From assembly GCA_038503065.1 (NCBI GenBank), contig JBCAMK010000001.1, positions 1,240,001-1,304,000 of the forward strand: a stretch of 64,000 nucleotides of DNA, in the 5' to 3' direction. The notes under the pieces were generated by a model. That model was not told where the DNA came from. It worked only from the letters and a program-made list of their open reading frames with translations, and made no database searches. Numbering within the stretch: the stretch's first letter is position 1; each line of letters opens with the position of its first letter. The translations under genes were made by a program, and so were the position numbers. Source of the DNA: Paragyromitra xinjiangensis. Taxonomy: Eukaryota > Ascomycota > Pezizomycetes > Pezizales > Discinaceae. Positions 12,155 to 23,426 of this stretch are shown here, in pieces.

Positions 12155-13834
12155 ATGTACGATCAGCGCAAGCCGTCGCTCTCCTCCACTCCCGCCTTTA
12201 TCACCAAGGGTCTCCTCTCTCACACCACTTCTGTCTCCACCCCCGACGAATCTCCGTCCACCTCGTCACTCGGTGGATATTTCTCACTCTCACGATCAGC
12301 ATCGAATAAGAAACGACGGCCGTCCGCAGCTGACGGAACTCCAGCCTACTTATATCAAGGACCGTCGCCTTCTGGTCCTCCTCCTAGTTCCTCGGGGAAG
12401 GGTATGTTCTCGCGCAGCAACACATCAAGGGGTGGTGAATTTGTGAGCACTGCTGGTGCTGGTGGACTGGGTGGAGGGATGGCTATTGGTGCGGTGAGTG
12501 GTGGAGCAGGCGGGCCGCAGAGTCCGAACGCACTATATGAGCAGGTGCATGAGTTGGCTACAAAGAGGATTGCAACGTTGGATTATCTGCGAAGAGCGTG
12601 AGTTCGGCTTCCTACCTATTTGTTGAAGTGGCTGCCCTTGGGGGATAAGGGATTTATTTATTTTTATCTATTTTATATCGGAGGCAATTCCGTTGGCTCC
12701 TGAGCGATTGTCTACATGTATGTTGTTGGCGTGGGGGGTGGTGCGAGGTGGAGGTTATATGATAATGATGCACGGGATCAATGGTACTAATGGAACTCTT
12801 CAACTGCGCAGTCATGAGGGACGGGTATTTTGGTTCAACACCATGCTTTTCACAAAAGCCGATCTCCAACGTACTGTCTATCACGACACCAAGAAACTCT
12901 CTCGAAGGTATATTGGCTCTAGCTGTCTATCTCTAATTGACCACTAACTCCCATCAGAGCAAACAATTACTTCATCTTAGGCAACTCTCTCCCCTCTATT
13001 CTTGATCTTGGCACTTCTTCCCCCCTCGATTACCTCAAAGCTTTTAATCACCTCCTCGTTGAATACGAAACTCACATTGCACTCCCCCCCTCACGCCAAC
13101 CAACACGTGGTCACTCTTCCTCTATTTCTTCCTCTCACTCGCACCACCACCATGGCCCCACATCTACCCTCGGCCTCGGCCGCATCCCTAAGCTCTTCTC
13201 TCGTTCCTCCTCCAAGCCCCGCCGTGGCTCCTCCGCTGCAACTCCAATATCCATAACCCCAGCTATAACCCCCCCATCCACTGCCAGCGAGAACGCTGCA
13301 CTCCTATTAGAACGCACCCGCTCCGCATCCGGTAATTCCAGCACTCTCCCATCCATGCCACCCACATCAAGTGGATACCCCTCCAACCCCCCGTCCACAG
13401 CCAATCTCTCCACTACCCCCGCAACCTCAACAACCGACCTTGACCTTCTCCTGCCGCTACCAATGACCTCAGCTGTTGGTACCCCACCACTCCCAATCCC
13501 AACAAGCAACCCTATGTTCCCACCATCATCCGGCTCGAATGGAGAGGAGTATCTATACCTGACCACGCCAACACTTCCGTTCGAACCGGATTATTACGAG
13601 ACATTTGCGACGTTGTGTGATGTGCTGATTGATGCATATCAGCGGGTATTGTCACTCGTGGGGACTCCTGCGGCGTGTAACCAGGGTGTTAGTGAAGCGT
13701 TCATCAAGGCAGACGCAAAGGTGAAGAGAGCAGTAGTTACAGGGGTGGTTAGGGAATTTGAAGAAGCATGTCGAGGAGCTGTTAAGAGGGAGGTAGGCGG
13801 ACTAGGGAAGGAAGTATTAGGAGGATTGCTGTGA
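12155..13834 (+). CDS. Conserved-looking protein of unknown function, Ser/Pro-rich
   Basis: I do not recognise a named family. Exons 12155-12597, 12812-12907 and 12958-13834 join in phase to 471 residues; introns are 214 bases (TACTAAT near 12785) and 50 bases. The ordered parts look conserved: LYEQVHELATKRIATLDYLR (about 127-146) continuing across both introns as HEGRVFWFNTMLFTKADL and NNYFILGNSLPSILDL, and a C-terminal helical block with DYYETFATLCDVLIDAYQRV to the end. Between them lies a disordered Ser/Pro/Thr linker with a run of six His codons interrupted by Ser (13127-13155). The N-terminal 120 residues are also disordered and Ser/Gly-rich. No signal peptide or membrane helix is seen. 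It is probably a cytoplasmic or nuclear protein; function unknown. Confidence 0.75.
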
Positions 13835-15333
13835 GTATGTTGAGCGATATCTGGTGTCGTTTTGGGTGTAGGATGTCGATATTTCTTTCTTCCGGTCTTC
13901 TTTTCTATTTTTATCAGTGTTGAAGGGCGTAGTGCACGCCCCTCTCGTTGCTGTTACCGATTATTTACATCTATTGCTGCAGTCACCTTTGTGGGCTTTT
14001 TTCTTTTTTTGTGGTTTTCTTTTGTGGGGGTGTCTGAGTTTTTTAGCCCTTCGCTTCTTGTTTTATTTCCCCTATGTTGTTTCTTTTTTCTTTTTCCTCT
14101 GGGGGTACTTAAAGGGATGGCAATTGGGCGGGATTGGTTGGGTGGGTGGGATAACTGGACTGGATGGGAAATATGGGACCTGTATCTAGGATTGGAGAGT
14201 TTACATAGGACAAACAGAATGGGATTGCAAAAGCATAATATGAATACCTAGTCTTGATGAGAATGGGGGGTAAACGGAAGTAGGGCTTATGAGTACGAGT
14301 GAGACCTTATGACTTGATACGAGGCGATGCAGCTTTGAACTCAAGCTCTTCGGTTTGGAAATGAGCAGCTATTATGCGAGATACTTTGTTATTCCTACAT
14401 CCTCCTCTGTAGGTGCTAATGAAGCCTCCGATGACAAGTACCCACAGAAAGCTGGATGTTTAGTCATAGAATATCACTCGAACTATACACGTTCTCGAAC
14501 ATAACTCACCCTACCGCATTCGATGGTCTACATATTGCCTCAAACGGCAACCCTCGTTAGCTAAAAATATAAGCCCATGAGAAAGAAAACCTATAGGTGT
14601 AGATCCCACCTGGACCAGATTTCTCGTCTCACCCGTCATAGTGAGCTTAAAGTACACAATAGCTGTTCAACGGTTGACTTCAGACTTGACTAAACTTCCT
14701 TCAAGTTGAGCTAAGCGGAGATTCGAGCGGTATGGCTAGGGCCCTTAGCTATCCCTTGGTCAACCCTCCTTAAAACAAAACCCGGAAACAACTGTAGTAG
14801 GCGCTTCAGTTGCAAGGTATTGCCTCGGAACAAGCAGCTTTCAACACCGTCAAGACATCAAGCTCAACTGCCATCTCAACCCCATCCCAATTTAATGATG
14901 ATATCGAGCTATTCGTTCAGCGATTGATCGCATGTTGGATATATTTTTTGGGTTCTGAGGTGATTTTCTCCAGAGCCTGAGAGACGCATAAAGCGAATAC
15001 TTCAAAAGTCGGGGTTAGATTTGGGAGCTCAGTTCAATTCGTCGCAACGAATTCAGTAGCCAGAGGAATTTATAGACTCTTCTAGTCTATATGAATTACC
15101 AAGAATAGTAGCAAAGTACTATCTATACAGGCATTTAGTCACTATTTTGAGCGGTTGTTTTAGTTATCCATTCTTCGCTCAATTCTTTATTGCTCAATAT
15201 TTGATCGTTAAATCGTTAACTACGTGACATCTTTATAGCTATTGAATCAACGATGTTTCACACTATAGGTATCGTTTGCTCTATCGACTCATTAAATGCG
15301 GTGAATTCACTCCGATTTCGTGACTATGCCCCT
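13835..15333. other. Spacer with T-rich 3' flank
   Basis: Bases 13870-14110 are strongly T-rich and produce overlapping hydrophobic open frames with no family features; I treat these as 3' untranslated sequence. A perfect small inverted repeat, AATTCGT-cgca-ACGAATT-like, lies at about 15036-15053. No gene is supported. Confidence 0.5.
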
Positions 15334-16551
15334 CTAGGTATTAACTGTCAGAGCTCTTCCCTTACTCCCTCCCAGACCCCACCACCCCTCCTCTCCATAA
15401 ATCCCCGTTCTAACAGCTAGATACTCCCCAAACAACCCACCTCCCACGGCAACACCACCAACAGCCCAAGCACACCACTTAAACCATGCCCAACACTCCT
15501 TAGTATCCTTTAAGTTGGCCTTTTTAATCATATACCCCAAGCCCCCCGCAGCGCCTCCGCAGCTAACGGCGTAAAAAATCGGACCACACCCCGAAACTGC
15601 TCCAGCACCCGCTAGCAGGCCAAGCTGGACCACACCAAGCGCAGACATAAGATACTTTGTATGCGACTCATGCTTCACCGCAATAGACTTAACGCCAGCC
15701 TTAACATCATCTTCGACGTCCTGGTGTGCATAAATAGTATCGTAAAGAACTGTCCACGCCACATTAGATCCATACAGAAGCCCCGCAGTTGCCAACACCG
15801 TCGGATCCGACAAACTCAAGCCAAGCGCCGGAAACCCCAACAATGCACCCCACGAAAACGATAATCCAAGCACAAATTGCGGGTAGTGTGTGATCCGCTT
15901 CATTAACGGGTAGCTCCCAACAAGTACTAGTGAGGGAATCCCATAGATGATTGCCTCTACTGGGAACTGTACAAGCACTGCAAGCCCTGCTAGTAACTGT
16001 GTAACAGTAAATCCTAGCGCTGAGGCTGGTGAAATTGCCCCGCGCGCAATAGGCCGGAATTTAGTCCGTGTTACTTTCGGGTCAATGTTACGGTCCCAGA
16101 GATCATTGATGGCGCAGCCGGCGCCGCGCATGATTAGGGCGCCAGCGCCGAAAAGGAGGGTGGTTGAAAGGACCGTTGGGAATGCAATTGCTGGGTTTAC
16201 GAGGGTGCTTGCGAGGAGGGTTGACCACATGCATGGGAGGAAAAGGTAGATTGTTCCGGTGGGCTTGTCGAGGCGAACTAATTCCGCGTACGGAATGAAT
16301 GATGGGGGGAAGTAGGAGAGAATTCCGGTAATAGGAGGTTGGTATATATCTGGGGTTAAAGGTGTTGGTTTAGCGCTGGTAGGAACGGCGAGAGTTGCTG
16401 CAAGTCGTTGCGGTTGGGGGTATCGGTTCAATGATAACGAACGCGGGGTACAGCGGACTAGAGAGGGTGGTAGATGAGAGGCTTTAGAGAAACTTCGAGT
16501 GAGAGGCCGGGTGGGAACATGGCGGATGAAGGGGCGAATGTGGCCCAGCAT
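15334..16551 (-). CDS. COQ2: 4-hydroxybenzoate polyprenyltransferase, mitochondrial
   Basis: Single exon, 405 residues, ATG at 16551. The enzyme attaches the polyprenyl tail to 4-hydroxybenzoate in the mitochondrial inner membrane, the committing step of ubiquinone synthesis. Residues 1-60 are rich in Arg, Ser and Leu without acidic residues, as expected for a mitochondrial targeting sequence. Two Asp-rich Mg2+/diphosphate motifs of the UbiA superfamily are present: NDLWDRNID at 149-157 and YDTIYAHQDVEDD at 270-282. RLDKPTGTIYLFLPCMWS (93-110) is the typical first-helix signature, and about eight further hydrophobic segments follow. Length and motif spacing match COQ2 of other fungi. It stands alone in its spacer with no linked ubiquinone gene. 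Confidence 0.95.
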   Translation of the reverse strand: MLGHIRPFIRHVPTRPLTRSFSKASHLPPSLVRCTPRSLSLNRYPQPQRLAATLAVPTSAKPTPLTPDIYQPPITGILSYFPPSFIPYAELVRLDKPTGTIYLFLPCMWSTLLASTLVNPAIAFPTVLSTTLLFGAGALIMRGAGCAINDLWDRNIDPKVTRTKFRPIARGAISPASALGFTVTQLLAGLAVLVQFPVEAIIYGIPSLVLVGSYPLMKRITHYPQFVLGLSFSWGALLGFPALGLSLSDPTVLATAGLLYGSNVAWTVLYDTIYAHQDVEDDVKAGVKSIAVKHESHTKYLMSALGVVQLGLLAGAGAVSGCGPIFYAVSCGGAAGGLGYMIKKANLKDTKECWAWFKWCAWAVGGVAVGGGLFGEYLAVRTGIYGEEGWWGLGGSKGRALTVNT

Positions 16552-18513
16552 TGTGGAAAGACTTTGCGAGGCGTGGTGCTGTGCGAAGCGGTAGAGACCT
16601 TCTCTATCCTATTATGATAGTGTCTGCCAAGACCCTAAATACCAGTAAATTGCCGAGCAAATTAAGAGGTTCGATTTCGGGGAGAGCAAGCAAGGAATAG
16701 CGAAGGAAATAGAGATAATCTGCACCATGGCTACATGTAACTGTTGATCTTTTTTTGCTCTATGTATTTCACATCTTTACCCTTGTCATGTTGGCTCCCG
16801 TGGGTCGAAATTCGAATGTGATGCCAAGCCTCGAGGCTTAAAAAAAGCTTAATTTAACTGTCCTTACCGCATATATTCTTACTCTGAATTTCACTTTATG
16901 AAGGAAGAAGAGGGGTAATGATGACTTGGGAGCCCTAGCATAGGGATTGATATCATGCAAATATGTAGTTAAGTCATTTTCTTACATAAATAGGTAAACT
17001 ATACGTGTAATACACGCCGCCAAATTTAACCAAGACGTATTTGGGGTTTGGGACAGACACCAGAACCAGAACGACCCAGCAGCATCAAACCCAGAAATAA
17101 TCAAGGTGCAAATTTTCCGGGAGGAGTAGAAACAAACCATGATTTCGGTTAATTTAGTAGCCTATGATTATTATGCCCTTAATGCTATTCTTAGGCGAGT
17201 TTCGGGATAGATAACTAGAGGTAATGTATTCGTGAATTTTAGCCACGGTGGAGACCTAGCCAAGTTCTAAACCCTATATACATGTAGTCACGATAGGGAG
17301 ATGGTGAATAGATACATGTAATTATTTATGTACTGTGAGTAGATAGACACACATATCATGCAATCGAACACCCTTTGGTCGATATATGCGGAGGGGAAGA
17401 GACCAAGGGCCTGAAGAAATCAGTCGCAAACAGTCAATTCTGGGCCACATAGGAATGAAATACCTTGGGCCTTGTTACTTACCCTGGTGCAGGCGGTAAG
17501 CAACGGGGGTGGGGGAAGGCCTATCTCTTCGCAGTTAGCACATCGATGAACGGACGTGACGCCGAGCGTGATGTAGAACCACCCTATTTTTATCACGCAA
17601 CCTAGTAACTTGACTACAAGTCTACGACGTCAGTCACCCATTTGTGGTAGTGTTTCTTCTTTTTCAAATCTTTGGCCTCGGAAACCCAAAAAGAGTTAAT
17701 ACCTTATGGAGATCTAGGGTAGCTCCTGGCCTGCTGATCTGGCAGTTCTTTCCTGGGCTTTGCCAACTGGAATTTGGGCGCTATGGCCTCGATTCTACGA
17801 AATCAGATATTCCAAGGGAAAGGTATGTTGGCGGGGTGCTTGCTTTATCGAATGCGCTATGTTGAGAAGGGAGACTGATTGTCTATGATAGGCTGGTAGT
17901 GTTATTTTTTGGGATCAAATTCACGATACATATGATGGGATGTCTGCGCAGCGGAGGCAGTCGAAATTCTCCAGTTTGTCGTCTGTCTGCGACGAAGAAA
18001 TTATGTGTCGGAGTGAGCAGATTACTGCAGATTAGCGAACAAAATTTTAACGGGATGAAATCACCTTATTGGACGGGAGGGTAGAAGCTACAGCTTTGCG
18101 GGAGATAAAACACCATTGACGGATTCCCGTCGCTTTGGATCAAACAAACGTAAGGCCTTGGAAGGTCTGGGAGTTGGCAAGCTAGCCGAAGAACGTTAGC
18201 TGATTATATCTGGGGTTCGCTTCAGGGCCCGATCCATAGTCGCACGACAGAACTGTCGTGGTTCCCGGCTGGCGCGTCGTCTTTGCAGCACACCCGTCGC
18301 CTGCACCTTGCTCGTTCTGCAGTTTGAACTTTCCCTCTCAACCTCCCCTCTGCTGCCTCTCCTTCTCTCCCCATCGATATCTTCATCTGACCACAGTCTA
18401 GTCATCCTCATCTGCCCTCTGGGCTTTCTACTCATAGGCTCTAGTTTTTAGGGCCAATTGTACCGTTACTGCTAAGCACTCGCCCGTCTACGTAGTGCTA
18501 CTCTTCCGCTATC
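16552..18513. other. Spacer before the JmjC gene
   Basis: About 2 kb. Small plus-strand frames at 17644-18084 have no partner exon or motif. Bases 18290-18440 are C/T-rich and sit just upstream of the JmjC gene start, so they probably belong to its promoter or leader. Confidence 0.45.
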
Positions 18514-21500
18514 ATGGTTTCCGCGGCAAATAAGTTGGACCGCGTGAGAGATCGTGCCCCGTTCCAGCCGATTTCTCCAGATCTCGACATCGATAAACTC
18601 ATCTCGAACTGTTCAAATTTCCACGCAGTCGAGCGGGTTGATGCTCGGACAATCACAGATGAAACTATGGAACCTCTGCGTCGATTGATTCAAGATCACG
18701 TGATTGATGGTGGAAAACCGTTGGTCTTGGAGAATTGGCACCAGCGGTCTGACTGGCCGAGATGGATCTTTAATCCGGATTGGTTGAGGAAAAACCACGG
18801 AACTGAAGGTTTGTTTCTCCTCATGTGTCCGTAGTGGGGAGTGATGATACTGGAAAATCTTATCGAATGGCTTTGGTGGCTAATAGTACAATGAAATTAG
18901 CTATCAATGTTCGGGACATACCGGCTCAATCCGATATGCTTATGACATTGAAACACTACTTGAATAATCTAGGCGTATTGACCTCGAAATTTACTCCGGA
19001 GAGTTTTGATGGCTCACAGCAGCGGTTATATGCTAAGGATATTGATTGCCCCCCGGCTTGGCATCACGCTCTCCAGAAAGTACTCCCAGCGTGCACTTTC
19101 TATCTTTCTTCCGCCGACCTTATGTCCTCCCTTCCTCCTGAGGCTCGCGCCGAGAATCTAATGTGCTACTTCGGACATGAAGGAACCTATACACCGGCTC
19201 ACAAAGAGATGTGTGCATCTTTGGGGCAAAATATAATGGTTTATACGTCTAGTGGGGCCAATCCAGGTTCGTCTATATGGTTCATGACCGCATCCGGGGA
19301 CCGAGATTTGGTAGCAGAGTACTGGCTAGGTGGTCTCGGACACGATATTGAGGTAGAATCCCATTTCGCTTCTGTTGACGCCTTTATGGAGGCACCGTTC
19401 CCTGTCTATATTGTCGAACAAAAACTTGGCGATTATATCTTGGTTCCTCCACTAGCCCCACATCAAGTCTGGAACCGTGGTGAGGCAACCATGAAAGTTG
19501 CATGGAACCGCACGACTCCGGAGACTTTGGGGCTGGCGATTTGGGAATCTCTTCCGAAATCTAGACTCGTCTGCCGCGACGAACAGTATAAAAACAAGGC
19601 GATCATCTACGAGACTTTGAAGAATTACTACCGAATTCTATCCGGGGAAAACATTAATCACGATGGCAATCGCGGTGGAAGAAATCTTAAGGAGAAAATG
19701 AAGGCAGATTTTCGCAAGCTTTTCAAACTTTTTGATGTGATTTTGCTAGACGAGGAATTTTCCTTTGATCTAGCAGATGGCATGAATGTCGAAAAAATTC
19801 CCAACGAGTTTAACGTAACATGTTCGTTTTGCAGGGGCAATATTTTCAACCGCTTTCTTTCCTGCAAGAACTGTGTTCCTCCTTCTGACGAAGGAGAAGA
19901 TGACGATGTATATGATGTTTGCCTTGAATGCTACGCTCGGGGCAGAAGCTGCGGTTGTATTTCAAAGCTCTGCTGGGTAGAACAACATGATTGGCAAACG
20001 CTTGTCAGAGATCATGATAAATTTAGGCAGCTAGTTATATCCATCGACGGTGCCATAACGGATGAAAGCCCCCTGGAGTTCGACACTGCCTTCGAATACC
20101 TCGGGAGGAGAACGCTAGCATGGGTCTGTCAAGAGCAGCTCCAATGTCGACCTTTTGTGGATATCACCAAAGATCCGCACTTGGAGGATCTCGTAAGTTT
20201 TAATCCTGTTGTTTTATTTCGTTTAGGGCTATCAACGAGCCAGGTTACACGGCTGATGATTTCTAAAATAGGATGATGACAAGGAAATTAAACGGAAGAA
20301 AAAACTTGGCTTACTCGTAAACTGTCATGTTTGTAAGATTCGTCACCCCAACTGGAAAGTGGCGCAATGTAGCAACTGTACCAAGGCATATTGCTACGGA
20401 AGCCTCTGGCGAGCGTTCGATATTGATCCGTTCGATGTGAGAATACCCTCTCTGGCCTGATTTCACTAACCCAAACCGTTTCTAACGCCTCAGACCTAGG
20501 CGCTCTCAGATCACGCATGGAAATGCCCTGTATGTCTTGGGATCTGTTCTTGCGGTCAATGCCGCAAAAATGGCAAGACGCGTCCTTACGAACCAAAGGG
20601 GACCATGCTTGGGGCTTCCACAAAGCACGTGGCTGATCCGCGCAGCGTACAGAGTCTTGTAGATTTCTCTAGGGGAAACCTTGGGTGGCTTCAACCCGAG
20701 CATGCTGAATCGCTTAAACGAAAACGTATGTCGGTATCGACGGATGCAACTGACAACGGGGAGGGGAGCTCAAAGAATTTTGACCAATCACCCTCACTTG
20801 TATACCGACTTCCGTTCGGCGCCTATGGTGGGGATAATGATGTAGAGACTGGGATTCCAATTGATCCCAGCCTCGAAAATAATGAAATCCCTGCGAGAGA
20901 TCATTACACTCATGCTAACTCGCTTGACTCTGATCCGGATACCGGTGATAATAACGTGGGTGGGAACGGTCAGTACACCAGCAATGATTCTTCAGTGGCT
21001 TTGGTAGAAAGAGTGCATTCCCTTCTATTTCTGTCACCGTGAGTTATGATTCTGATGAACCTGTCTAGGACCGCGTATCGCAGATGAATACTTCGAAGCA
21101 CCGAGTAGATGGGACGGCCTTGTCTCCGAAAACTGGGGAAATGAAGAAGGTAGAAAGTCTTGTGAAGGAAACAAAAAGAGGAAGGCCACGAACTAAACAA
21201 CCTTTGTTTCCATCCCCTAAAGATATGTTAACAGGGGCTTTGCCGTCAAAGGGACGGGAGAGCCCATATGATACTACTCATCTTGCCCATCTTTCCCAAC
21301 CTGATAGTTATCTCTCTGGAGTTCATAGTTTATCGGGTAAATCACAATCTAAAACTCCAAGGAGAGAAGTTCAACATTATCGTCGTCAGTCTTTCGCACA
21401 GGATATCGATTCTGATGACCAGAATCTGTCACCATGGCCAGAAATAAGCTCTTTGGAAAAGGACCCAGCAGCGTTTATTGCGGCGGCTGGTCTGAACATG

Positions 21501-23426
21501 CTATCTGCAGGCATAGGCTTACAAGATCCCCACGAGACATCCTCGAGATCAACAGTGAACCATCATCTAGGAGTCTCATCAACTTGGCCAACTGCGTCAA
21601 CCATTCCTGCCACGGCGTTCGCACAAGGTGTGAACGCTTACGATGCTGATTTTGACAAAAGCCCACCCCAACATGTAACAGTTCAGCCGCAGATGCTCGT
21701 ATATGATCTGAACGAACCCGATAGTCGAGAAAGAGCCCCCTTCGCATCCCAAGAACCTCCAATGGCCTCCCACGAGAACTATTGGCCCGTGCATCCCTCT
21801 TCCCAAGTTTCTATCACAGCTACAAAAGGGAAGGGCAGAGGCACAGTCTCACCAAGCGACATCTACACCTCAGCCAATAGAATTATCGGCGTCGGTAGTG
21901 ATATCGTCATGACGGAACCAACGAAGCCAATGAGGGAGATGATAGTTAGTGACTGGGTCAAGAAACAAAAACTAGCCAAGACTAAGCTGGCAAATCTGAA
22001 AGGAAGAGGGAGAAACAAGAAGAGTTTGGTGGTGGTATTGAAGGTCGGTAGAGAAGGATGGAAGAAGTGGGAAGAGCAGAAAGTTGAGCCGGACCTAATT
22101 ACGAAAGAGCTAGTTTTGGGCGGTGGAAAGGTGCATAAAGTGTTGGTTGGGAAGGCTGGGAGTGGGGATGTTGCGGACGGAGTAAGGAGTGTCTCCGTCG
22201 CCGCTAGCGCAAGTGCTGGTGAATATGCAAGCGGAAGTGTAACCGGGAGTCTCGAAACGAAGAAGCGTGGGAGAGGAAGACCTAGGAAGAATCCAAAACC
22301 CGAAATCATAGATGTGGATCAAGAAAACGAGCAAGATGATGATGAAGAACCAGAGGTGATACCACAACCGAAAACACGGAAGAGGGAAAGTGCTTGGATG
22401 ATAAGAAAACGGGAAGAGGAAGCAAAAGAGGAAGCAGCAAACGCAATCGAGAACGAAAAGCGCGCGAGGGAAAAGGCCATCGAAGATGAAGAGATGGTAC
22501 GACTAAAGGCTATCGAAGACGAAAAGCGAAGAATAGAAGAAGAGAGGCGAAGAAGAGAAGATGAGAAGAAAGCGATCGAAGAAGAGAAGCGACGGGATGA
22601 AGAAAGACGGCTACAGGCAATCCAAGACGAGAAAGATAGGAAGGAGGCAGAGAGGCGAAGGGCGTATCAAGAAGCTAAGAGAATGGCTGCGAAAATGGCC
22701 GAGGGTCAATTTGATGGGGCTTGGGAATATGATAGTGAGGAGTACGAGCAGGATCGCTATTCAGAAGAAGTAGAGGTATGGGAGGAAGAGGAAGCCTGGT
22801 GGGAGTCTAAATTGCCCGGTTCGCATTTCGCTGTCGCCATTGAGCGACGACCGGGCTATCACTGGAAAACACAATATATGACCGAAGCCAAATTAGCTTT
22901 GAGGACTGGCGAACCGGACGAACCAAACATGCCTACGTCTACCTTGGAGGTTAAAGCTCAAACCTCAAAACAACTTGCAGCAAGTAGCCCAGGGGAGAGG
23001 AGATTGATGGCTGCAGCCGCAGGAGATATTTCGCCAGTAACCCGATCCCGTCGAAAGTCTGCAGGAGAGATGACTAGGACCAAGATGATCCGAGCCCAGA
23101 AATCTATCGATAGTAATCTTGATTCGGATGGCGAATACACTGCTAGCAAGTGGTCACTACGGAAAAAGAAAATGCAAGTAGCCCAGACCGTCGAAATAGA
23201 CAAGCCGATGGAAACAATCAAAGGGGGACTAAGGAGGAGTACAATCACAAAGTATTTGGGCCCAGGCGAAAGCTTTGAGCATAATAGGGATCCAGACGGG
23301 AACGTAGAGGCTGAGATTGGCGATGGCAAGGACATGGATGAAATGGACGTTGAGAGTGAGGATATGGAGACAGAGGAAGGGTATGATGATAGATGGAAGC
23401 GTGGGGGACGAAAATGGATGTGGTAG
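18514..23426 (+). CDS. JmjC-domain chromatin protein with 4CXXC_R1-like zinc finger and AT-hooks
   Basis: Five exons: 18514-18808, 18901-20192, 20272-20436, 20500 to 21003 (or 21012), and 21069-23426, about 1537 residues. The JmjC fold spans roughly 90-330. YAKDIDCPPAW and FGHEGTYTPAHKEMC give Fe ligands His199 and Glu201; LAPHQVWNRG gives the distal His286. A Cys cluster follows at 406-470 (CSFCRG, CKNC, CLEC, CGC). Residues about 530-625 form a second finger, CHVCK...CSNC...WKCPVCLGICSCGQC, which resembles zf-4CXXC_R1 of CDCA7-type proteins. AT-hooks are KRGRPR near 788 and RGRGRPRKNP near 1151. Residues about 1203-1297 are an Arg/Glu/Lys-rich, likely single-helix region with repeated KAIEDE units. 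The likely role is histone or DNA-methylation boundary control in heterochromatin, as for Neurospora DMM-1; the metal-site residues suggest it could be an active dioxygenase. The exact substrate is not shown by the sequence. Confidence 0.83.

Noticed and set aside
13862..14251. Two overlapping hydrophobic ORFs
   Set aside because: They come from T-rich sequence just past a stop codon and show no family residues; more likely 3' untranslated sequence.
21475..22367. Minus-strand ORFs opposite the JmjC protein tail
   Set aside because: They are low-complexity mirror frames of a repetitive, charged coding region.
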